Shown here: positions 1-7,172 of the stretch, one piece after another
Layout of the letters: each line of letters opens with the position of its first letter
Position numbering within the stretch: position 1 is the first letter of the stretch
Source of the DNA: CAYFJO01 sp964343305
GTDB lineage: Bacteria > Planctomycetota > Planctomycetia > Pirellulales > Pirellulaceae
Direction: 5' to 3'
Length of the DNA stretch: 49,252 nt
Assembly: GCA_964343305.1 (NCBI GenBank)
Contig: CAYFJO010000027.1
Coordinates: 1 to 49,252, forward strand
Made by a program: the position numbers and the translations under genes
The notes under the pieces: generated by a model
What the model saw: only the letters and a program-made list of their open reading frames with translations
What the model was told of the DNA's origin: nothing
The model's database searches: none

Positions 1-210
1 CCGACAACACAGCATCAGTATCCCACACTTGAGTGTAGGCACGTGCCATCGCTGAAAGTGCGGAACGGTGATGCTCCAGGAAGAATGTTGCAACACCGGC
101 TGATTTGGCGATCAAAAATCTGAAATGCGGTCGCTTGCTGATTTCTGTAGAATTCGGTTGCAGCTATCATATTGGCAGACGTTTGTGCTCCCAACATAAA
201 AGAGTTTTCA

Positions 211-2115
211 ATGATGATGTCGATTCGATTCATTGTGGCAGCAGTCACGTGTGCTTTTGCCGTCCTCGCCGGAGAAGCGTCGGCAGGTGAAGCCAGGCCC
301 AACATTTTGTGGTTGTCTTGCGAAGACATCAGCCCACACATTGGCTGCTACGGCGACCCGCGAGCGATCACGCCGAACATAGATCGTCTGGCGGCTGAAG
401 GTGTGCGTTTCACGCAGGCGTTCACGACTGCCGGGGTTTGCGCGCCTTGCCGTAGCGGGATCATCACGGGATTGTATCAAACGACGTTGGGCACGCATCA
501 CATGCGCTGCACAGCAAAGCTGCCGGAGTTCATCAAGCCATTTCCCATCTACCTGCGCGAAGCGGGATACTATTGCACGAATAACTCGAAAAAGGACTAT
601 CAGTTTGCCGCGCCGAAAGAGACCTGGGACGAGTCATCGAGCAAGGCGCACTGGCGCAACCGTAAACGCAAGGATCAACGGTTCTTCGCCGTCTTCAACT
701 TCACTGGCTGTCACGAGTCGGGGATCGCCAGCAAAACCAAGTATCAAACAGTTACAAGGAAACTCGGCAGCAACGAACGGCAGAACGCGAAAAAACTTAG
801 GTTGCCGCCGTACTACCCCGATACGCCGCTGGTGCGCGAGGATTGGAAGCGAAACTACGAACTGATCACTGCAATGGACCATTGGGTGGGCGATCTTGTC
901 CAGCAGCTCAAGGATGACGGCCTATTTGAGAATACGATCGTCTTCTTCTGGTCAGACCACGGCGTTGGTCTGCCGCGTGCGAAGCGTTGGTTGTATGACT
1001 CAGGAACGCACATCCCGCTGGTCGTTCGCGTTCCGAAAAAGACTCGAGAAAGCGGCCAAGGTGAGCCGGGCTCTGTGAGCGATCAACTGGTCAGCTCAAT
1101 CGATTTCGGCCCGACCGTGCTACGACTCACGGGCATCGACGTCCCGAAGCACGTCCAAGGCCAACCGTTTCTCGGCGCGGAATTGCCTCAACAGCGGGAT
1201 TACGTGTACGGGGCGCGCGACCGAATGGACGAACGCTACGACATTATCCGCATGGTGCGCGACACTCGGTTCCTCTACATCCGCAATTATGAACCGCTCA
1301 AGACCTATTACCAATACATGAACACGCCAGAGAAGGGTGTGACGATGAGCGAACTACGAAAGTCGCACGAGGCTGGCAAGCTGACTGATGTTTCTGAGTT
1401 CTACTTCTCCCCGACCAAACCTGTCGAAGAGCTTTACGATTGCGTCACCGATCCGCACAACGTCCACAACCTGGCCGGCGTTGCCAAGCACGCCGAGGTG
1501 CTAAAACGGATGAGAGCGGCCCATCTGCAGTGGGTGCAAGATACAAAAGACGTTGGTCTGATCCCAGAACCCATCATCGCCGAGCGGCAAAAGAAGCTCG
1601 GCAGTGCCTACGCCATTCTTCGTCAGAGGGGCGGCGACGCCTACAACGAGCGGCTGGGCGCAATCGCAGCGTCGGCGTCAAGTGGTATCGATTCGCTAAC
1701 GAAGCTGATCGAAGCGATGTCCGATGCCGACGAGGCGATTCGATATTGGGGAGCAACGGGGATCGGCAATATCGGCACTCCCGCGAAAGACGCTGCTGCA
1801 AAGGCGATGGCCACGGCGTTGAGCGACAAGTCGTCAGCGGTTCGAACCGCCGCGGCACGAGCGTTGTGCCGAATGGGACTGCCTGACGAGGCGTTGCCTA
1901 TCTTGATTCAGGAGTTGACGAAAGGCGCTCAATGGGAACGCTTGCACGCCGCCAATGCACTCGATGAGATCGACGAACAAGCCCGGCCGGTCATCGAGCA
2001 AATGAAAGAAGGCTTGGACTACCAGGAGGGATTCAACTCCAACGGCAAGTATCGCGTACGCGTCATCAATCGCGTGCTAAACGAACTCAGCGACACGAAC
2101 AACACAGTGCCTTAA
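211..2115 (+). CDS. Secreted S1-family sulfatase with C-terminal HEAT-like repeats
   Basis: Predicted exported sulfate-ester hydrolase of 634 aa. An ATG triplet run at 211-219 opens directly onto a hydrophobic signal peptide ending near ASAGEA, so I prefer it to the in-frame TTG at 172. The N-terminal alkaline-phosphatase-like fold starts at RPNILWLSCEDIS (metal site), and the formylglycine signature is VCAPCRSGIITG, which fits CxPxR with Cys as the residue to be converted. A later metal/substrate block reads FWSDHGVG. After about residue 490 the sequence changes to short helical repeats (DADEAIRYWGATGIGNIG and following) typical of HEAT/PBS-lyase repeats. This sulfatase-plus-HEAT layout is familiar from planctomycetes. 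The substrate cannot be read from sequence; a sulfated polysaccharide is likely. It stands alone, with 500 bp before the next gene. Confidence 0.9.
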   Translation: MMMSIRFIVAAVTCAFAVLAGEASAGEARPNILWLSCEDISPHIGCYGDPRAITPNIDRLAAEGVRFTQAFTTAGVCAPCRSGIITGLYQTTLGTHHMRCTAKLPEFIKPFPIYLREAGYYCTNNSKKDYQFAAPKETWDESSSKAHWRNRKRKDQRFFAVFNFTGCHESGIASKTKYQTVTRKLGSNERQNAKKLRLPPYYPDTPLVREDWKRNYELITAMDHWVGDLVQQLKDDGLFENTIVFFWSDHGVGLPRAKRWLYDSGTHIPLVVRVPKKTRESGQGEPGSVSDQLVSSIDFGPTVLRLTGIDVPKHVQGQPFLGAELPQQRDYVYGARDRMDERYDIIRMVRDTRFLYIRNYEPLKTYYQYMNTPEKGVTMSELRKSHEAGKLTDVSEFYFSPTKPVEELYDCVTDPHNVHNLAGVAKHAEVLKRMRAAHLQWVQDTKDVGLIPEPIIAERQKKLGSAYAILRQRGGDAYNERLGAIAASASSGIDSLTKLIEAMSDADEAIRYWGATGIGNIGTPAKDAAAKAMATALSDKSSAVRTAAARALCRMGLPDEALPILIQELTKGAQWERLHAANALDEIDEQARPVIEQMKEGLDYQEGFNSNGKYRVRVINRVLNELSDTNNTVP

Positions 2116-2619
2116 TCACAATTCACTCGACCTGATTCCGGGGAACTCGAACTTCTTTCATGGCGGCCCAATTTCAGAAATCGGTCCTTTGATGGTGAGT
2201 CCTAACAATCAACCCACATTCCACGAGTTTTCGGTATAACTGACGTTCAGTTGCGCTAACTGCACCAAGCGATCACCGCTCCAATGAACAACTGGCATTG
2301 AAAGACCTGCTGATCGTCAGCCTTGTGGCAGGGAAAGAAATCCCCGTGATGGTTTTCGACGCAAACAGACCGCCACGAGACGTCATCCGCCAGGAAGATC
2401 AATTGTTCATCGGCGCTCTTGAGTATCTGCGGTGGGCAAGCAATGACGGATAATTGCAAGGCGCGCAACGAAAATGAAGATGCAAGCCTCACTCTTTCCG
2501 AGGCGAACCAACGTCATAGAATTCTACTAATTCTTTGCTATATGGTGTAAGGTTTGTCCGCCGGTAGGTGTCTTTCACATAAGTAACTGAGTCTGAGTTT
2601 TCAGGGTATCGAACGCCAA
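2116..2619. other. Intergenic region with a possible decayed small ORF
   Basis: A 504-bp gap between the sulfatase and the sigma factor. The plus strand has an open frame at 2244-2453 lacking an ATG; its C-terminal half (LKDLLIVSLVAGKEIPVMVF and on to YLRWASNDG) has protein-like composition. A TTG near 2295 could start a peptide of about 50 aa, but no ribosome binding site is obvious. It could be a gene remnant. I see no clear terminator or RNA gene here. Confidence 0.3.
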
Positions 2620-3216
2620 ATGAGCGATGCGGCGACCTATGTCGGTCTTATGAACGAAGGTGTTGAATCACCGCACGATTGCGATTTGGCTTTGATTGCG
2701 CGACTTCGACAAGGCGACGCTGCGGCAATGAAGGAGCTGATTCATCGTTTCGGGCCGCGGTTGAACCGGCTCGTCGGTCGGCTCACCGCGTGGAATTCGG
2801 ACCGGGAAGACATCTTGCAGGAGGTGTTTCTCACGGCTTGGCAGCAGGCTGGTTCGTTTCGAGGAGACGGTTCGCTGGCGGGCTGGCTTCGACGATTGGC
2901 AATTAATCAGTGTCTCAATCATCGGCGTGCTCGAAATGCGTTTGGGCGAATGTTGGCAAGACTAGCCGGTCGAACATCAAAGACACAGAACGACAATGCG
3001 TCAGGATGGGATCGCGGACAGCAAGTTTGCGACGCGCTCGCCAAACTTCGTAACGAAGATCGGACGGTGTTGGTCTTGTACTATCTGGAAGAGTTGAGCG
3101 GCGACGAAGTAGCCGAGGCGCTTGGTGTTCGGCTGGAAACGATGCACGTACGTTTGCACCGCGCCCGGCAGCGGCTTCGAGAGCTTCTGTCCGAGAAAGA
3201 GCAATGTGATGAATGA
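2620..3216 (+). CDS. ECF-family RNA polymerase sigma factor
   Basis: A 198-aa sigma-70 family factor of the ECF (group IV) type, which would direct RNA polymerase to a dedicated promoter set. Region 2 spans about residues 20-95, with the core-binding stretch REDILQEVFLTAWQQ and the region 2.3-2.4 stretch AGWLRRLAINQCLNHRR. Region 4 lies at about 130-190, with the helix-turn-helix ELSGDEVAEALGVRLETMHV. The two are joined by a short linker, and region 3 is absent as expected. The stop overlaps the next gene by 8 bp. That gene encodes a membrane protein in the position where anti-sigma factors usually sit, so the pair probably acts together. No zinc-binding anti-sigma motif is visible in the partner. 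Confidence 0.93.
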   Translation: MSDAATYVGLMNEGVESPHDCDLALIARLRQGDAAAMKELIHRFGPRLNRLVGRLTAWNSDREDILQEVFLTAWQQAGSFRGDGSLAGWLRRLAINQCLNHRRARNAFGRMLARLAGRTSKTQNDNASGWDRGQQVCDALAKLRNEDRTVLVLYYLEELSGDEVAEALGVRLETMHVRLHRARQRLRELLSEKEQCDE

Positions 3217-3688
3217 ATCGACCGACCTACGACTACGACGGGATCTCCAATCGACCGACCAGCCGGTTTCGTTTGAAGCAGCGGAATTCGCGCAACGAGT
3301 CGTGGATGCTCGGTCACGTTGCATGAGGCGTCGGCGGATCGCCGCGAGTTGCTCTGTGTTGACGTTGTTGGCTGTGTTCATCGCGTGGCGCGTCTGGCCG
3401 ACGATTGACGAGCCTAACTTGATTACGACTTCTGACGTGCGAACCCAATCAAGCCCATCGCAAGAGAAATACGAACCGACGATCGTAAGTGTTGACGAAA
3501 TCGAATTGGAGTTGGCGAAACTTGCTCGTCAACAAGAGAAGTTACGAAAGCTGTCGGAGCGAATTGCCCAATCACGGGCCTTGCTGGAGAAAACTGAACT
3601 GGTGCGCCAGCAACAAACTTTGACCCTTTTGCGAGCCGAAGTGAGTCGCGAAATTGACATTCCCAACCCAAGTGAAATTGGGCTTTAA
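3209..3688 (+). CDS. Single-pass membrane protein, putative anti-sigma partner
   Basis: A 159-aa protein starting at the ATG at 3209, overlapping the sigma-factor stop by 8 bp (translational coupling). Longer in-frame upstream readings lie wholly inside the sigma gene and are not credible. Layout: about 43 cytoplasmic residues rich in Arg, one membrane span (CSVLTLLAVFIAWRVWP, about 48-64), then a periplasmic part dominated by a coiled coil at about 95-145 (KLARQQEKLRKLSERIAQ). This matches the general layout of planctomycete anti-sigma regulators: short inside domain, one span, outer sensor. I see no recognisable anti-sigma domain or HxxxCxxC zinc motif, so the anti-sigma role is inferred from position. 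Confidence 0.8.
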   Translation: MNESTDLRLRRDLQSTDQPVSFEAAEFAQRVVDARSRCMRRRRIAASCSVLTLLAVFIAWRVWPTIDEPNLITTSDVRTQSSPSQEKYEPTIVSVDEIELELAKLARQQEKLRKLSERIAQSRALLEKTELVRQQQTLTLLRAEVSREIDIPNPSEIGL

Positions 3689-3704
3689 ATAGAAAGGTTT
3701 AAAG

Positions 3705-4652
3705 ATGCGAATTCAAAGACAGTTGCTATTTGTCATTCCAATGTTGTGGAGTGCTTTCGGATCCTGGATATTTATTGACGCTCAGGAACTATCGCCGATC
3801 GAGATGATCAAACTCTATCCGCCAGATAAGGGCATCTTCAAGGAGCATGGCGTCCAGCTTGCCGAACAAATGCTTCAATGGCAGATCAAGCGAGGCGAAG
3901 TTCATCGCAGGCTATTGGCCGACGAGATTGCAAAGATACGAAGCCAAATCGAGGACATCGAAAGAGCCGCGGAAAATGAGGCGGACGAACAGCCACAAGA
4001 ATACCGATACGCGACGGATACTGTTCGCGAGGAACTGATCGGCCAGTGTTTGCAAAAGCTGTTGGACATTCGCGTGGACATTGCCGCCAACGAGGTACTC
4101 CTGGACGAATTGGAAAAGACACTGAAAGATGGCGAAGCTCGAAAGGCGGAAGAGGACGCAGAAGCCCGATCCATTCAATCTCAAAAACAACTCCTGATGG
4201 AGCAAATCAAGATACTTGAACAACGAGCCGACCGGATTGAGCAATTGCAGAAGCGAGGCGCAGTGGCCGAAGTGCAAGAAACTCAGTTGAGACTTTTAAC
4301 GCTACGCGGCGAACTTGCCAAGCTTGAACAAGTCAATCAAATCCAGCGAAATAGAGATGCAACACAACTCGCCTCGCGCATCAAGGATCTGCGTCTGGAG
4401 ACACGCCGCATGTCAGCATTTGAGAAGGCGGCCCTGCGACAATTGGAACAACTTGCGAAGGCCGCCAAAGCCGCTCGCGGCCTGAAGCAGCGTCAACGTG
4501 AACAAAGTCAGCTTGAACAACGATTAGCATTGCGCGTTGAACGCCACGAACAAGTACTTGCCGAACTGGAGGAAGCCAACGTGCTGCTGAAGCAAATCCA
4601 AGATCACAAAGTCGCTCCGAAAATCAAACCGCCCGACAATCCGCGACCATAA
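3705..4652 (+). CDS. Exported coiled-coil protein of the sigma-factor operon
   Basis: A 315-aa protein 16 bp after the membrane protein, in the same direction, so probably the third gene of the sigma operon. It begins with a signal peptide (IQRQLLFVIPMLWSAFGSW) and then consists almost entirely of charged heptad-like sequence rich in Glu, Lys, Gln and Leu from about residue 45 to 300. This predicts a long extracytoplasmic coiled coil. No enzyme motif is visible. An A/G-rich stretch (AAAGGTTTAAAG) precedes the ATG. Because both it and the preceding protein carry outer coiled coils, the two may bind each other across the periplasm. That is inference only. Confidence 0.8.
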   Translation: MRIQRQLLFVIPMLWSAFGSWIFIDAQELSPIEMIKLYPPDKGIFKEHGVQLAEQMLQWQIKRGEVHRRLLADEIAKIRSQIEDIERAAENEADEQPQEYRYATDTVREELIGQCLQKLLDIRVDIAANEVLLDELEKTLKDGEARKAEEDAEARSIQSQKQLLMEQIKILEQRADRIEQLQKRGAVAEVQETQLRLLTLRGELAKLEQVNQIQRNRDATQLASRIKDLRLETRRMSAFEKAALRQLEQLAKAAKAARGLKQRQREQSQLEQRLALRVERHEQVLAELEEANVLLKQIQDHKVAPKIKPPDNPRP

Positions 4653-4657
4653 GAACG

Positions 4658-5211
4658 ATGGATGAAGACAAGATATTTCGATTGGTCATCGGGATCGGCT
4701 TTTTGGCGATAAGAAGAGTGGAAACACGATCGCAAGCATAAAGGAAGATCAAGAAGAGAAGTGGGTGTTGCTTGCGACGTGCATATTGGCATTGGAATGG
4801 GCAATTAGTTTGATTACGTGGCTTCTGTTCCCTGGATACATTAATTGGTCCTCAATCACACTTCCGCTTTGGGCACGTTGGTTGGCAATAGCAACAAGTG
4901 TTTTTTGCGCGTTGATGCTATTTCGAGTTCATTCTGCGCTGCAAGAACATTTTTGCGGCGTCATCTACACGAAAGAAAATCACGACTTGGTAGATTGGGG
5001 CCCGTACAAGTACGTTCGCTACCCGATGTATTCGGTCATGTTGTTGGCTCACATTTCCACATTCGTTGCAACCGCCAATGTGATGATCGGTGGAATCGGA
5101 ATTGGGATGCTGGTACTGGTTGTGTCAGTCCGGGTACTGCGAGAAGAAAGAATCTTGATCGAGAAGTTATTCGGTCCATTCTCGGTCATTTCACGAATGA
5201 CGACTTTTTGA
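4658..5211 (+). pseudogene. ICMT-like (isoprenylcysteine methyltransferase family) gene, frameshifted
   Basis: An integral-membrane methyltransferase-like sequence. The ATG at 4658, 5 bp after the previous stop, opens a frame reading MDEDKIFRLVIGIGFLAI, a typical first span of this family, but it hits a stop at 4739-4741. The rest continues in a different frame through KEDQEEKWVLLATCILALEW, further spans, and the family-like core DWGPYKYVRYPMYSVMLL. The switch must fall between about 4705 and 4741. The C-terminus also departs from the family after REERILIEKLFG, where a Gly-Asp-x-Tyr-type ending is expected but MTTF and a stop follow. I therefore call it a pseudogene broken near both ends; a sequencing indel is the alternative for the first break. 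A shorter product from the GTG at 4765 is conceivable but would lack the first span. Confidence 0.65.
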
Positions 5212-5591
5212 ATCAGTCAATTGCGCGATAGCCTTCATGCACCCGGAGTTGTCGTCAGTGGTCATTTGAGGTGCCAGCCAGTCTAGTCGGAGCAACTGCT
5301 CGGCGCGCCATCATGTTGACACACGAGCGACCGGCAGAGGTTCGCCTGTAACCTTAAGCCAGAGCCTCTGATCGGCATCTCCCACTCCCACGGCCAGGGT
5401 GGGTTCTGGCTGGTCGTCATGGCGGTCGTCGTACGCAAGTGAAACGACAATTGACAGATTTGAAACTGTTCGTAACGGCTGGTCATAAACTCATAGATGA
5501 ACGGATGAGCAAATGAATCTTGCCGGCTACGACGTCACCGCTAGACAGCTTAGTTTAGCTGCACAATTGGTCATTGTCGTTAGGCGTAAGT
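5212..5591. other. Intergenic stretch with no supportable gene
   Basis: A 380-bp gap between the broken methyltransferase and the minus-strand hypothetical gene. All frames are short and low in plausibility. A minus-strand frame at 5283-5486 is rich in Pro, Trp and Cys and looks like a shadow. I see no RNA gene or convincing hairpin. Confidence 0.4.
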
Positions 5592-6050
5592 TCAAAGACG
5601 CCTCAACAGAAAGCGAAGGAAACTTTTTGCTAAACTCGCAACTCGTTTGAACCAATTCTTCTGAGTAGTCGTATGTTGCATCTCACATCCAAAACTACCA
5701 TCGCAAGTCACCTTGTCTGGTATTGTGTGCCCAGCGACATCTGTTCGACTAGGCATTACCTTGTTTATCGGTGTGGGCATCACTTTTCCGTCAAGTTCTT
5801 GCTCAAGAAATGTGATCTCTTCATTACGCCGATGATAGCCAATCAGGTCGCCCTCATTGAACAGCCCTGAGAGTTCGACTGGGTCATTAGCCTCGGGTGA
5901 AACCACTTCATTTTTGTACGTGCGTTCGGTGGACTTAACCAACTTTCTCGCCTCTGCCAAAGTACTCTGCGCGCGATCAGTGTAAACTTCGAATTCAGAT
6001 TTATCAGGTTGGTTTGACCAGACTGGCGCGGAACGTTCGGCTTGTGGCAT
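5592..6050 (-). CDS. Hypothetical protein
   Basis: An open frame of 152 aa from the ATG at 6050; a TTG three codons further upstream is the only alternative start. Composition is protein-like: a charged middle section (AEARKLVKSTERTYKNEV), many Glu/Asp/Thr, and a basic, hydrophobic C-terminal tail (NWFKRVASLAKSFLRFLLRR) that could form an amphipathic or membrane-associated helix. There is no signal peptide and no family that I recognise. It lies between two broken genes, so it may itself be the remains of a longer protein. Kept as a gene mainly because the frame is long and unbroken. Confidence 0.45.
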   Translation of the reverse strand: MPQAERSAPVWSNQPDKSEFEVYTDRAQSTLAEARKLVKSTERTYKNEVVSPEANDPVELSGLFNEGDLIGYHRRNEEITFLEQELDGKVMPTPINKVMPSRTDVAGHTIPDKVTCDGSFGCEMQHTTTQKNWFKRVASLAKSFLRFLLRRL

Positions 6051-6132
6051 ACGCAACAAAGCGTGCGAAAGGTACGTCGGTTAAATCACCCGGCGAAACG
6101 ATACTTTCGCGAACAGACCAGCAACAATTGAT

Positions 6133-6507
6133 TCATGTTCGTGCGCTACCCTTGCCAAACCAATAGCCACAGAGGCCGCCAACGACAATCATGATGAGTG
6201 TCAAGGTTTTGAGGTTGTGCAAATGCGTCAGGAAGTATGTCAAACTGTCGTCAGCAATAAAGGGAGCGAATCGCCACTCCGTGAAGCAACCCAGCAGCAC
6301 TGCCAGCAATCCACATGCGACTCCAAGTGCGTTTGATCTTATGCCGGACAGTAGACCGCAGCCGAGACCAAGCAAAATGCCGGGCAATGCGACCGCATAA
6401 AACCCTTAGCGAACCAAAAGGAAAAATGCGAAATAGCCAAGCGCACCACCGACGATCGCGCCAGTCACGCCACGAAGCCCGTTCAAGATGTTAACGTCTC
6501 TTGCCAT
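6133..6507 (-). pseudogene. Small membrane protein gene interrupted by an in-frame TAA
   Basis: Read from the ATG at 6507, the minus strand gives MARDVNILNGLRGVTGAIVG and then GGALGYFAFFLLVR, followed by TAA (plus-strand 6406-6408, codon 34). The same frame continues with GFYAVALPGILLGLGCGLL and two more hydrophobic segments to a normal stop at 6133. Reading through gives a 124-codon, four-span membrane protein whose glycine-rich spans run smoothly across the stop, so this is a single nonsense change (for example CAA to TAA), not a chance join. The part after the stop could restart only at the TTG at 6387, as an 84-aa fragment. No function known. Confidence 0.75.
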
Positions 6508-6639
6508 TGTGTAATTCGATAGGGGATTAACGTCATCGCTTGTATCTTAGCATCTATCCCCACGCCCCGTAAAAGCGGCCCATGTTTTTGCGATTCTTCA
6601 CCTCGCGAAGCGTGGCGACCGGATTGTCGAGATACAGGC

Positions 6640-6947
6640 GCCTGAGTAGCCCACTCTGGATTCGCGGACTGATGCAAGTCGACCAAGTACACATCGCAGA
6701 CTTGGGCGACCGTCCAATTATCTTTTGGCGACGATTCAACCGGACTCAACTCTTCGGAGAGCTTAATCCGAGCCAACGCAATTCGAGTGGCTTCCTTGTT
6801 TTCGTTGCCACGAATTCGCTCTCCTCTTTCGTCGAATTGGGGAACGCGCTTCTTGCTTCCGGGCTCTGCGTAGTACCACGCATCCGTTTGCTTCCAGTGT
6901 CAGGCAGAGCCGTGCTGCTGACGTCTTCGTTTTCCATTCCTTGCCAT
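6640..6947 (-). pseudogene. Tyrosine recombinase (integrase) N-terminal remnant with in-frame TGA
   Basis: From the ATG at 6947 the minus strand reads MARNGKRRRQQHGSA, TGA (6900-6902), then HWKQTDAWYYAEPGSKKRVP and on through KEATRIALARIKLSEEL to DNWTVAQVCDVYLVDLHQSA. This resembles the DNA-binding N-terminus of planctomycete phage-type integrases, where Trp is expected at the stop position, so TGG to TGA is the simplest explanation. Near 6645 the sequence leaves the family: the old frame becomes nonsense, and a different frame carries an unrelated end (TLREVKNRKNMGRFYGAWG, stop near 6554). The core-binding and catalytic domains are absent. Clearly a dead fragment. Confidence 0.7.
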
Positions 6948-7172
6948 TTTGAAGGTCATTTCATGGTTGTCCCAGTTGTCGCTGGGAATTGACGGTAGAA
7001 ACGTGAGGAAAGACAATGTGATTGGAACCGTGTTCGGTTCCTTGCCGCCAAGGGGGCGATATACGGGTTGCCGCCTGTGACCCCTTGGTCTTTTTTAAGA
7101 TGTGAAGGGTGCGCCCAGAAATCAAATCTACTTAGGGATGGCGCACTCACAAAGTGTGTGAGAGGATTCATC

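Noticed and set aside
15..341. Minus-strand open frame of 108 codons over the start of the first sulfatase
   Set aside because: It overlaps the signal peptide and active-site coding region of a clear sulfatase and is rich in Ala/Cys/Ser without family features.
5283..5486. Minus-strand frame of 67 codons
   Set aside because: Pro/Trp/Cys-rich, no ribosome binding site and no resemblance to a known protein.
6133..6947. Use of a non-standard genetic code to explain the internal stops
   Set aside because: The two neighbouring genes carry different stops (TAA and TGA), and the intact genes of the window end normally with TAA, TGA or TAG; decay or sequencing error is simpler.
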